The notes under the pieces were generated by a model. That model saw nothing but the letters and a program-made list of their open reading frames with translations. It did not search any database and was not told the DNA's origin. Shown piece after piece: positions 1-19,148 of a stretch of 64,000 bases of DNA. The stretch comes from Pterobdella sp. o SKG-2022 (Eukaryota; Annelida; Clitellata; Hirudinida; Piscicolidae). The DNA is taken from contig OZ038320.1 in the NCBI GenBank assembly GCA_964035795.1, positions 20,230,589-20,294,588 on the forward strand, written 5' to 3'. The translations under genes and the position numbers were made by a program. Positions within the stretch are counted from its first letter, which is position 1; the number at the start of each line of letters is the position of its first letter.

Positions 1-234
1 ACCGAAAAAGAATTCAAGATTCCTCGTTTACAAGAAATGCGATCTTTCCTCAAGTTCAAGCCATGCAACCATGCTCCTCCGCTCAGTCAGCAGTCTAAGA
101 GAAAAGAGGAAATCAAATATGAGAAGGTTCTCGATTTTTCAAGTAATGACCAATGTATAAGAAAATCTTTTGATTTTATTCTGGTTTCCGTATTTGATAG
201 TGTAAGTTCTGCTTGCAAAAAACTTTTTTATTAA
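1..234 (+). CDS. 3' end of an unidentified upstream ORF (partial)
   Basis: An open frame runs from the first base of the window to a TAA at 232-234. It has coding-like composition, rich in Lys, Ser and Cys, and the start lies upstream of the window. I do not recognise the protein and see no domain. The frame may be the final exon of a neighbouring gene, ending about 90 bp before the next ATG. Alternatively, a good donor (gtaagt) at 202 could splice in phase to an acceptor ending at 321 and give the tetraspan gene an extra N-terminal exon. I prefer the first reading, because the tetraspan protein already has its family length when it starts at 325. Confidence 0.4.
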   Translation, partial: TEKEFKIPRLQEMRSFLKFKPCNHAPPLSQQSKRKEEIKYEKVLDFSSNDQCIRKSFDFILVSVFDSVSSACKKLFY

Positions 235-324
235 ATCAATATTTTTTTTGTATATTGGCAGATTAATATTACCATTGAATTTCAATTTATTCAATTGAAG
301 TAATGCATTCATGCTTTTAAGGAA

Positions 325-3149
325 ATGACAGTATGGAAGCCGTTTAGATACGTTGGCCAAATATCTTCTTTTTGTTCCTTCCTTCTCATTTGTGTTACTG
401 TGTGTTCAGATAACTGGATGGCTGGGAATAGTGAGTGGAAATTAGTTTTAAAGTAATATATTTTTAAAAATTAGTGCCCAGAACCTGAAGTAGTCAGAAT
501 TTTTTAAGTCCTATTAAGCAACGGTTCAACTGAACCTTAAACGAAGTTGACTGAAAAAAACGTCAAAAATTTTTTTTCATTTTCTAAAATAAAATAATTA
601 TAATATTTTTCAACATCACATGTTCTCTTCAGTTATGAATACACCGTAATTATATAAATTTGAAAATTCTTTTAATATACTCTTTAGGTACATTGTAACC
701 AACACAAGCTAAGTTTTAAGCCAAGCCACAGTGTTAATCATGAACTTTGATATTTTTTTAATACAATAATTTAGCTTTCAAATAACTTCAAAGTTTATTC
801 CATTTTTGAGTCATTTATAATATTATTTCAAATATTTTATCACAACAACCAAATTAGATTTATAATGATATTCAAGCTGAATCAATCTTGCGCCATTTTA
901 AAGTGTGTTGTAAAAATAGCTGAATTATTGAATACTTCGGATTATTGGTACCTTAAAAATTGGAAACTCACCGTACTTTAAGCTCATTTAAATTCAATAA
1001 AAACAAATAATAAATATTAAAAAATTTGTTTTTTTTCTAATCAAAAATAGTATTTTTTGATTAAATTTGAGTAAAACTATGAATAACAGAACCATTTTCA
1101 AATTTTCCAACTGCATCAAATCGCCTTCGTAAGTCGTTCTCTTTCCACTAAGCATCACGCTTGTAGTTCAATTAACTTTAAAGACCTTTCCTTTTATCTA
1201 CCGCATACATCTCAAACTTAACTTTAGCCATAGATTTCTTCAATCTCATGGATTTTACGGGTTTCAAGCCCATGTACACCAACCTTGTTTTAAACTGGGC
1301 ACTATACCAAAAAATTTAACAATACTTGAATTCTCAAAAAAAAGTTCTGTTTTTTTGTTAACTTTGGCAATAGTTATTATAATCTATTTTATTTTATATA
1401 ATAATTAAAGTTTTTGATAATGACAAGTTCATTCAAACACAGCTTTCAAAATGAGTTTATGGTCGCTATGCCATTACAACGAGACAGGAAACAAAGCTAC
1501 GGAGAACTGTGAGCTTAAAAGGCCCTGTAAGTTTCTATTGAAATCAAACGAGTATAAATCCATTTTCCAGTAATGAGTTTTTTTCATAGTCTATTACTAG
1601 TTTTGTGTTCTAATTGAGTTCTATTAGTTAAACAATTAGAATTGAAACATTCAGTATATATAAAACTTCTTGCCAATAAGCTTGAAAGCAAATGATGAAA
1701 AACAATTTTGAAAATTTAATTGATTCCATTAACAAAAAAAATATTTTAGAAATCAAAGTATCGGTTTCAAACTAATACAACAAGTTTTTAAAAATAGTTT
1801 AAAAAACTCAAACTAAACTCATCAACAATAAATAAAAGCTACCTCTAAAATGCTATAGACGTCGTAGTTGGCATGCATACCCAATGCTATAAATATTAAT
1901 GCAAAAAAATTTGAATTTATTCAATAAAAAGTTTGAAATTTATATAATATTAAAGTTTGAAATTAACAAAACTTGTCTTGTGTTTCACTTTAAACAAAAC
2001 AATTACCTTAGACATGCTTCCAACTTAGTTTCCTTTTACTTCAGACAAAGTATTAACTATTTTCTCATCATCAATACAAGGGAAATTGTTTCTTTCAATG
2101 TTACGCTCAATATTCTCAAGCTTGTCAAAACCACATTTTCCTTACAATAAATTTGCATGTCATAAAAGACATGTGGTTACATTAATGATGAATGGGAAAT
2201 GCTTTTTTTCTATATCTACTATTGAAAATTTCATCAATATTATTTTTTTTTTATAAATATAGTTTTAAGACCGCAGATAAAAATTACTTCTGTGGCAGTT
2301 AAGATCTCAAAAAATGTGAAGTAATTTTAAACAAAATTAAAAAAATATTTTTTATGACTTTTGTGACTGCTTTTCTGCGATTTGAGAGACAGTATGGCTG
2401 GGTTTGAAAAAATAGATTTCTACTTTTTCAACACAATAAATTCAATTTAGCTCTTTATCAAAAACGTTTAAAAATCCAGCAACTAATAAATTAAAAAGTA
2501 TTATTTAATCTTTAAATTCAATATATCAACATTATGTTATCGTGTTATCAGTTGATAAAAGTGTTTGATTTGAATTAATTTTGTATTAAGCTGATTTTTT
2601 ATTTACAAACTTTATATTTTTATGAATAATATTTGGTTTTTCCCTATTCATTTTCAATGGTTGAAATTAAATTTAACAGTGTGGATGACAACGGTTATCG
2701 GTCTTTTGATCACATCATTGACTTTTGCTATACTTACTAATGGTTTATCCCTCCTTGGACTCTGTTCTTCAAATCTCACAAAAAAACTTTACTACTTCAA
2801 CTCTTCAAGCGAAATCAATCTAATATGTGGTATCGAATTGTTATATAATATGGAACACTAAGAATAAAAAATCCCAGCTACATTTTTGAATATGAATTAA
2901 AAATTATATTGATAATAAACTTTCACAGGTCTGACCACCACCATAAGCACAATATTATATGCTGTGGGAATGTACAGTGTTTTCGCCATGTCTCCTTTCT
3001 TCCTCAGTTTTGCTTTCGGTTTGACATGCTTTTCTGCTTTGTTGTTTTTTGGAGCTGCAGTATGTATGTCAATTGATGATATTGTTGGAACTATGAGAAA
3101 ATTGTTCGGTTATGAAGATGACGATGACGAAGATGATGCTAGAGTTTAA
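325..3149 (+). CDS. Four-transmembrane protein of the claudin/PMP22 superfamily, TMEM47-like
   Basis: Exons 325-430, 1443-1526, 2680-2829 and 2929-3149 join in consistent phase (all internal junctions phase 1) to give 186 residues, close to the usual length of TMEM47-type proteins. Transmembrane segment 1 lies in exon 1 (residues about 8-28). It is followed by an extracellular loop with the family pattern of a Trp, then SLW, then two cysteines, and with an NET glycosylation site. TM2 follows at the start of exon 3, and TM3 and TM4 lie in exon 4. The tail is very acidic (EDDDDEDD). Family members sit in the plasma membrane and act in cell-cell junctions; that role here is inferred from family. 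The start at ATG 325 (MTVWKPFRYVG) matches the short cytoplasmic N-terminus of the family. It could equally be another PMP22/claudin subfamily such as PERP or a Clc-like protein. Confidence 0.75.
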
Positions 3150-5653
3150 ATTTGGCTCACAACAAAATTGTTCACAACAAAAGAAAAAAATTGAAGTATA
3201 CGCGCTCAATTAGCAAAAATGTTTTATATGTAAAAATCAATTTAAAAAATTTTTGAAACTCTCAATATTAAAAAACAAATTTCAGTATAAGGCTCAAACA
3301 TTGAATATTTTAAATTGAATGGTAATCTCTTTGTAAGCATAGCTTTGTATTCAACACACCATGCTGATTAAAAAAAATTGTCATATTAATTCAATTATAT
3401 TTGTAACAAATAGCTTAGCAGTGTATTATACTCAATGCATGATGACAAATTATTTTGAATTTTATATAAATAATTATTTTCTATGTTTAGATCTTTTTAG
3501 AATAAATCTATTTAATGAAGCAAAAAAGGTCACATAGTTGTTGAAGAGTTTGATTATCGTTGTAAGAGTTTTTATAAATAATCATATTCTGCGATGTGAA
3601 ATGTTGTTATGCTTAGCATTGGTATCAGTGTCTTCATTTGTATCAATTTTGTCCACTTTTGATGTTTACTATGAAACTTCGGAGAATTAAATAACCTTTA
3701 AATAATTTTGATCGTTTGATTTAAACATTCACTTTTAATTTTTTAAATTATGTTATTCAATTAATTTCAAATTTATTATTATTATTATTCCGTTATTAAT
3801 AAATTAATAATTTCAAAGTGTATTCAGACGTTGAAATGATTTGCAACGATTTAAAACTAAGCTTCATTATTTCTGCTTTTTTAACGATAATTTATGTATG
3901 AATTTTATCTATTTATAATCAGTATTGATTTTTTTTGAGAGCTCTCATGACCACCTTATTTATCGGCAGCCGTCCGGTTAAAGATGTTTTTTAAACTCTC
4001 TTTCTGTTTGTTGGAATGCTTTTCAATTTCGTTTTTAACTTATTCCATATTTTCAATTACTTTTTAAAACTTTAGAAAATTTTCAACATGATACTTTTCC
4101 ATTTTTATAATTCTTGGTGGTATTTTTTTGAATAGAAAAGGTATTTAGTAACTATTTTGATCGAAAATCAAAAAATTGAATCATTAAAAATCAGTCTTAA
4201 TCATTTCTGAATATAAGCAAAAAAGCAATGAAGAGTTTGCAAATTTTATTTAAGTACAAAGCACATCAAGTGATGATATTTAACGTGTAAACTCGTGGAC
4301 ATTCGTTAACTTTTGGTATAGAGGTTGATAAATCTCAATATACTTAGACAAAATTTTTAAAAAAATGTAAGAAAAATTACTTGACTAATGAATTATGATG
4401 AGATTGTACTTATCGAAAATTTTAGTTTCTTTAAAATAAAGTATCTTTAAAATCCTCATTTTTCGAAGAATAAAAAATGAAGTTTAAAATATAAGATACT
4501 TACGATGTCTCTAAAAGAAATGTTGTATATACATTCGAATTTTTAGAAACATCTTAATTTAATTATAAATAATATTCAACAATTTTTTACGTTGATTTAT
4601 GAAAGAACTTTAGTACATTTATTGAATAAATAAACAGCTTTTTGATAAGTTTAGTTTTATAGTTTTATATTTTTTGATAAATTTAGTTTCATCATAAAAC
4701 ATTAGCCTAATAAAGCTCATTGAAAACTATAGTTGTATTTTTGTTCAATATACACATTCAAGCCTGATAAGCTTAATTAAAAGTACGAACGATATAAAAA
4801 ACTGGTTCAAAACTAATGACTTATATTAATGAATAAAAGAATAAGTAAATAAAACTGATGACGAGTTATTAGTGAATTCAAATTTTTAGTAAGCTGATAA
4901 AATTACAAGCTTTTTTAATTTATTATAATAAAACTAATATGAACCAGGTAAAACCCCAGGCGATAAACACAAATTTCTTAATATCATTGTTGCATTTGAT
5001 TTTAGCTTGCTTATCCTTATATGATACGCTTTAAAAGTTTTTCTTTTGCATTTACTAAAGGAGCTTAATGTAATGCCATGTAAAGAAATATGAACTGTTA
5101 AGGTAAAGGCTTAGCTAGTTTTTATTATCATGCTTACACTATCAACGATAGTATTTCTGAAAAGTTCTTCAATAATTTTTTATTCTTGCAACGCTTTTAT
5201 AAAAAATTTTTTCTCGAATTTTACTTTTTATGGAGGACAAAAAATCTTAACTACTTTGTCGGTTGAAAGATATTTAATTTGAATAGATGTTGTACTTACA
5301 TAAAGACTCGCAACTGAGACAAATCTTTTTATAATTCATTATATTTTATTTTGTTGATAAAAGTACATGAAACAGTGTGCTAAAATCATTTGAGACGCTG
5401 CAAAACTTAAAAAGCTAACGAGTTCAAGTTCAAACATTTATAAGCATAACTTATTTGGCAATGTAGGTTATATTCAGAATGATAACATAAAAATATTCTA
5501 AAATAGGTAAATTGTCAACATATTAGGAATATAATCAAAATTTCTGTCTTAGTCATTGAACAAGCTCACTAAGCTATAAAAAATTGCTTTAACATAATGC
5601 TTCTCAAACAACATTCTCAAATCACTTGCAAAATGTTCATTAAAAAAAAAGTT
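3150..5653. other. Intergenic, no gene seen
   Basis: AT-rich sequence between the tetraspan gene and the convergent calcium-sensor gene. It should contain both 3' UTRs. An AATAAA lies at 3501-3506, a possible polyadenylation signal for the tetraspan gene. No other coding, RNA or repeat signal was recognised. Confidence 0.5.
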
Positions 5654-7768
5654 TTAAGTTTTTGAGTTGGTAAGAATTTGTACAATGGATGGGTCTTTTT
5701 TGGCCCCTTCCACAAACTCTTCTATCGTTAGTTTCCCATCCCCGTTATCGTCCATCATTGCGAAAATTTTTTCTGTTCTTTCCTGAAAAAAAATTTAAAA
5801 TTTTTCAAAAGTACTTTCTTTTCACAAATTTAAACCAATCATATTGGAATGTCAAATGATGCTAGAAAAAGATTAATTGAAAAAACTGTTTAAGACATAT
5901 CAGTTAAAAAGAATGTTGGTAGAGTAAACGGTATAAAAATAAATGGGAAATTAGCACGAACCTCTGGTGTGTTTTCATCATCGCCTCCATCTTGTCCCAC
6001 CATTTTGAAAATCGACTAAAATTGATAACATTTAATTACGATCAGTGATTTTTCTTGCTTATGGAATGTTTAAATGTATTTAAAAGAGAATATTTTGAAT
6101 TATTTTACTAACCCCGATGATATCATTCATTTCAGATTTTGTAATAAAACCATTACCATCTTCATCATACATTTTGAATGCCCACCTAAGTTTTTGTTCA
6201 ACCTTGGAAATCAAAAATAGAATTATGTTATTTTCCTTGTGAGTAAGATTAAGTGAAAAGCTTGTGGGGGACCCATGCTTTATTTTTATATCAATGTATT
6301 AAGTGTGTTCTTAATTACTATTTAATAATTTCTTTGAAGTCAATTACTCCTTGTTGAACAGAACATAAAAATAAATATAAATGACACATGAAAATTAATG
6401 AATGGAAATTCTATATCTAATATAAGTATCTAAGTAGTTAAATTTATAAATAACTTAAAATATACGTGGTTTTTATTACAAAGCAATTGGAAATTCTCGC
6501 TACTTGTACAAAGCCATCAAAGTATAAAACGCATTTGATAAGCTCATGTAGAGGAGAAAAGCTCTAAAATGATTTGAAATGAGCACTTATGTTCATTACT
6601 CAAGTTTTCAGACAGTGGCTATAAAATATTTAATCATGTTTGAAGCATTTGTTTTTTTGAAACGATTAACCAACTGATCTATAAAGTTAATAGCTTACAA
6701 GGCTTTTATTTTATCGTTGTGTTTGTGGTGTAATATTCCAGCATGTTGTATATTGTTGCCTAGTTATTGAGCAGCGAAAAAGGCAATGGATGTAATTCAT
6801 TTTGTAATCAATAAAATTATTTTTAATAAAAAACGGCCAAAAAAGATTTTTTCACGATTAAAAATAAACATTCCTAAATTTAAAATTTTATTTGTTTAGC
6901 CTACTTCATATTTTAGCCAAATTTCTTTCAAGTTTCATCGAGTTAACTATTGAAATAAATGATTGTTTAGCATATAAATTCATAACATTTCACCGTTTTA
7001 CATGAAAAGAAACTATTTAAAAAATATTCTTTGTGAAGACAATTTTTGTAATGTATGGTACAATAAATTGAGTTGAAACAAATTAAAAGGATTCTTTTGT
7101 TTTTTGAAAAACAATGTTTTAATAATACTTAGCCTTTTAAATTCTGAAGTATTTTAGGCTATTTTTCTTTGTCAAAACGTGGTTAAAATAATGAAAATTG
7201 TTTAATGTTTAAAATTAACAATAATTCATGAAAAAAAGATTTTTCGCAAACATTTAATTTACCTGGCCACGGCTAGTGATGCTCAGAGCTAATAAAAACT
7301 CTCCAAAATCAATAGTGCCATCTCCATTAATATCAAAAGTTCTGAAAACTCTTTCAGAAAACGAAGTGGCATCGCCGCCAGGAAAAAACTGAGAATAAAT
7401 CCTCATAAATTCCGTCGACGTTAGTTCGCCACTTGGACACTCTTTCAGAAAACCCTGTGAGAATAATCCAAAATTTTCTTATTCAATACGAAAACTCATA
7501 AAATAAATATTTCAAATCGTAAATTATATTTTATTCTTTTAAAAGTTTGAACTTTGTTTTGATTTTTCGATTTTAACATAGTATTTTTATTTGAAATACT
7601 CATCATCTTTTGAGTGAAACAAATTTTTCCATAATTTTGTTAGCCTATAAAACGAGTTATAATACAACAAACCTTGTGCCATTTGAGAATTTCTTCTTCA
7701 GTGAATTGAGTAGCCGCTTTGATTTCTTCTATTTGATCTCTTCCAAGTTTTGAAGGCTTTTTACCCAT
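5654..7768 (-). CDS. Neuronal calcium sensor of the hippocalcin/neurocalcin group
   Basis: Five exons on the minus strand (7673-7768, 7263-7454, 6113-6202, 5962-6015, 5654-5782), all phase 0, encode 186 residues, the normal family length. The protein begins MGKKPSKL, with Gly2 placed for N-myristoylation. EF-hand 1 is degenerate with the family CPSG sequence (residues about 37-40), so it should not bind calcium. EF-hands 2, 3 and 4 have intact loops: [24 protein letters not shown] and [12 protein letters not shown]. The family works as a calcium-myristoyl switch at membranes, regulating receptors, channels and kinases. The C-terminus (DPSIVQIL) is family-typical. The linker between EF3 and EF4 is unusually Gly/Asp-rich. 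The gene is divergent from the ABCG gene, and the exact subfamily is not decided. Confidence 0.95.
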
Positions 7769-9587
7769 AAGTTCGGAATAGTTTGTTCGAAATCAAAATT
7801 TATTTGTCTTTACTTTTGATTTCCAAAAGTGATTATTTGAGATTAATTTTGGAGTTCTTTTATTTCACTAACAACTTCACAAATCAAAAATTACCACGTT
7901 TCGAGCTTGCATCGCTTTTTATTAATTGTTTTAAAGCTTAGATATTTAAAAATAATATATTTTCCAAGCTTATTTGAAGAAACCAAATATTAATAATAAA
8001 GAGCAAGCAATCCAAACTGAACTTTTCAACCTGAAAGCTCACTCTATATACAAAATAATTGGTTATAAAGGCAAAAGTCTATTGTATTAGGAAAAGCTAG
8101 CCGAATTTTATAAATACTTTAAAAGAAAACCTTTAGTAGCAATAAATCATTTAAAATAGCTCAAATATTAGCAATATAGTGCTATACAAATTCATAGATG
8201 CTAGCATTGTTAAAATTTAAATATATAAATCGTTTTAATAACAGCAATTATTTTAAGTTGGTAAAAAATCAGAGGTGAAAATAATATTTTTTAATAAAGT
8301 TACAATACCATGCTACTAATTCAAGTGCATTTAATGGAACTGAAATAAAGTGAAAATTAGTCCATAAATAATTTTAATACATAAAAGTTTGAAAAGTAGC
8401 TAAACAATAGATTGGTTATAAATACTTTGAACAACTAGAGTTTAAATGCACCAATATGAATGATTATTTTGAAAATACTTTATAAGAACAAACATTGAAA
8501 AACCTTTAGTACTCATAACGATATTTGCATATTTTAAAAATTGTTTTAAAGCTATAAAACATGACAAATAGCTACAAATTTCGGTTGCGCAACCATATTC
8601 TTAGGAATTTATGATGAAAAAATCATATAAAAATTTAATCGTGAAAAAATTATTAAAATGTTTTATTTGTGTATTTATTTTTAAAAATTCATTAATTAAA
8701 AAAAATAAAATATGTATTAAGTTAGCAATAACAGAATACACAGCTCTCTCAAGCATCAAGCCTAATCATTTGGGAGTTAGGTAATACTTCATTTGAGATT
8801 ACACAACGATGATATACTCACGATATTTGAAATTAGTATAAAAAAATTGTTTGAATCGTGAATTTGCCGAGCGGCTTAAAATAGCCTTAAGCGACTTCAA
8901 GTTCTGTTGCACTTCTATGAAACAAGATGAAAAATCATGAAAGTCGATATTTAGTGAAAATTCTTTATTTTATTCAACTTTTTTGAGCTATTTTCAAATT
9001 TGCATTAGTTGCTTACTTTTTTTTCCATATGTCTTTTCGTCTGGGTCGTGCCAGTAGGTAATCTAAAATCTCCAATTAAGCCACTTTGAAATATTGTTTT
9101 TTGGAACTATTTTGATACCATAAAATATTGAAGCTTTGTTATCTTTTAAATTTTTCATACTGACTCTCATCTTCTAGGTCGGACTTCCAACTTCACAGCT
9201 ATCCTAAAAACTTTCTATACTTCACCACGCTCATTTTTTTGATGTTTTTTAACAACCAAAATTTTTTTTTCAAATCAATCAAAAATGTATTAAGCATTTT
9301 AAAAGTTTGAAAATAAAAACTGAGACCAAAAGTATTAGGCGCTGCAAAAAAATGGATTAAATTAAATTGGAAGGTTTTGTAAAATCTTTATTGTTTATAT
9401 TTATATCTTAGGTATCAAAAAATCTAAAAACCATATATCAATATATAAAAGTAATTTCATTATAAAATTGAACGTTATATTGATTTCATTATCAGCTGTT
9501 AAAGCACTAAAGAACTACAAATAACTTAACAAACAAATGTTTGAAAAGTATTTACAGTAAATTTAGTAAAGTGTTGAAAAATTTTAA
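7769..9587. other. Intergenic between two divergent genes
   Basis: About 1.8 kb of AT-rich DNA separates the ATG of the calcium-sensor gene (minus strand) from the ATG of the ABCG gene (plus strand). It should hold both promoters and 5' UTRs. No coding sequence, RNA gene or clear repeat was seen. Confidence 0.5.
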
Positions 9588-17168
<7,581 letters not shown>

Positions 17169-18071
17169 TGTTTCGATACTATATTTTTAAGTGTTTCAAG
17201 AAAAATGTTTTGTTTTTTAAAAGTTGGATGCTGTATGCTCGCAAGTTGTTTAGTACTAAGATTTGCTTTGCAAGTAGCTGTCCAAGTTTAAAAATTTTAA
17301 ATATAGATTTAAACCTTGTTTCGAATATTGAATGGTTGTAAAAAATAACTCTTGAAAAGCAGCATTTCTTTATTTTGTTTCTTATATATTAAACTGAAAT
17401 TTTTGTTTGAAATTTTAGAATATGTTATTGTTTTATAAAACAATCGATCGTTGGAATCTAAATACATATTTAATCGTTTTTTTTTCCAAACTTCATGTAA
17501 GTTTAGCTTGTTAGAAAATAGTTAATTCAAATCTGCATTTTATTTTTGTCCGGCTAATTCTTTTGTTCCTTGTATCATTAAAATTCAACTAAGTGTTCGT
17601 TAAAAGTTAATTGAAAACATTGACTTTCATACTTTATAACAAATTGTATTGTCATTTTAGATCATGTCTTATTTTTACCTGAATTTTCTTTGCAAATATC
17701 TCTATATTTTAATTGATCTAACGATGATTTTGAATGAAATTATTATTTTTCTGCTTATTTATTTTGTCAGATATATTTATACACTGTTTCAAAGTCATAG
17801 AGGCACCATGTTGGAGCATAAATCCTTTTATTTTTCTAGTCTCTCACTATTCACATTGAAACATAATATTGATTTGCAATTTATTAATTGTTACTTTTTT
17901 CATTAGTTTAATTTTTATACAATTCTAATCATACTGGTGATTATATCATTTTTATTTTATTTAAAATGCACGTGTTTTTTTATTGGATTAAAATAAAAAT
18001 TTTCCAATCTTTTGAAAATTTTTTATTTAAACTTCAAATAGACAAAATCAAAATACTTTTATAACCAAAAA

Positions 18072-18232
18072 AAACGAGGAAAACCAAATACCAGTCTACT
18101 TAACACCATTAAGGATGGCTTGAAACGTCATTCCCTTTCAATAAAAGAAGCAATCGAACTTGCAGAAAACAGGAAATCATAGAAGTTGGAGGAAGCCTTG
18201 CTTCGGTGGAAGAAAAACTTCAACTATTGAAT
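18072..18232 (+). mobile_element. LINE retrotransposon C-terminal fragment (decayed)
   Basis: One frame reads KRGKPNTSLLNTIKDGLKRH and then Ser-Leu-Ser and an IKEAIELAENR-like stretch. This resembles the tail of non-LTR retrotransposon reverse-transcriptase ORFs (a basic R-G-K/R-P motif, then T-I-x-D-x-L and A-x-E-R). A stop interrupts the frame at 18179-18181, after which matching residues continue (KLEEALLRWK). It is a short dead 5'-truncated piece, with no reverse-transcriptase core in the window. The clade is not assigned. Confidence 0.55.
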
Positions 18233-18340
18233 AAACATTCAATTTTTAGTGCTTTTTTTAAGCCCTAATTAATAAATAATAAAAAATAATATCGATTTAT
18301 CCGTGCTCAGTTCCCTCTTTGACCATCCACGATATATACG

Positions 18341-18573
18341 AAAAAAACTACAAGTGTAAACAAAGAAATTCACTAACCTTCAGATCTTGTCATCATCTTG
18401 ATTTATAAAGATGGAAGATCGACTTTTAGTCGCCCCATATTGGAGTTTCGTTAGCTCAACATATGTTTCACAGGGCGCTACTTCTTGTGAATATAATCGC
18501 CGACCCGCGCGGGATTGAACTAGAATACTTTAGATAACTAGTCTAATGCTTCAACAGCTGAGCCATGCGGGCC
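18341..18573 (-). mobile_element. tRNA-derived SINE
   Basis: On the minus strand the element opens with a tRNA-like head at 18502-18573. The 7-bp acceptor arms GGCCCGC and GCGGGTC pair, with one G-T. There is an A-box-like TGGCTCAGCTG, a 5-bp anticodon stem around loop CTAGTTA, and a B-box-like AGTTCAATCCC. The T-stem does not pair and the D-stem is weak, so it is not a working tRNA. A GC-richer body of about 120 bp follows and ends near a T-run at about 18341. This head-body-T-run layout is that of an RNA polymerase III SINE. The element's family is not known to me. Confidence 0.6.
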
Positions 18574-19148
18574 GAAAATAAGATCATAAGTTGGAAGCTT
18601 ATGATAAAGTAGGACCAAAACGACCGGTGTCGACTCTACGGTGAGAAAGGAGAGTCTACAGAATATCTCTGAAAATAGTTTTTTTCAAAAACATCTTCAA
18701 CAGCTTGGGACTTTTATTGGAAAATTGAAAAAAAAGTGAGGTGCTCTAGATGTCCATTCTTAATCGTTTTTGACTAACAACAACTTCAACTAAAAAGATG
18801 ATAAAACCAAAAAAACAGCTAGCACCAGTGATGAAAATTTTTCAAAAATATTAAACGTAAAATAAATTTTTTCATTGCCATGAGCTTCAAACCTCTACTT
18901 GAAATATTATTTCTTTTATGAGATATCAGGCACATATGTAAGTGTTTAAATCATTTTTTAAATTTTTACATCAATATAAGCTCAGCTAAGTCAAAAACTT
19001 TTCAATGAAATTGTCGAATTAAAAAAAATTTTTTTTCAACAACTATTTATAATTAGAAATACTCTCAAGTAAAATTCACTTTTTGCATAAAACATATATA
19101 ATATTTATCAAATTTGAGAGGTTAAATTCAGAAAAAATTATTTCAAAA

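Larger units (their letters stand above)
17169..19148. other. Intergenic with transposon debris
   Basis: About 2 kb between the ABCG stop and the MPPB start. The first 0.9 kb looks like AT-rich 3' UTR or spacer. The middle holds a LINE fragment and a tRNA-derived SINE, annotated separately. The last 0.55 kb should contain the MPPB promoter; no motif stands out. Confidence 0.6.

Noticed and set aside
1..201. Extra first coding exon of the tetraspan gene, using donor gtaagt at 202 and an acceptor ending at 321
   Set aside because: Phases fit, but ATG 325 already gives 186 residues, the normal family length, with the usual short cytoplasmic start. The frame also runs on to its own stop at 232-234.
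18502..18573. Functional tRNA-Thr (AGT)
   Set aside because: Acceptor and anticodon stems pair but the T-stem does not and the D-stem is weak. A non-tRNA body follows directly, so a SINE is the better reading.
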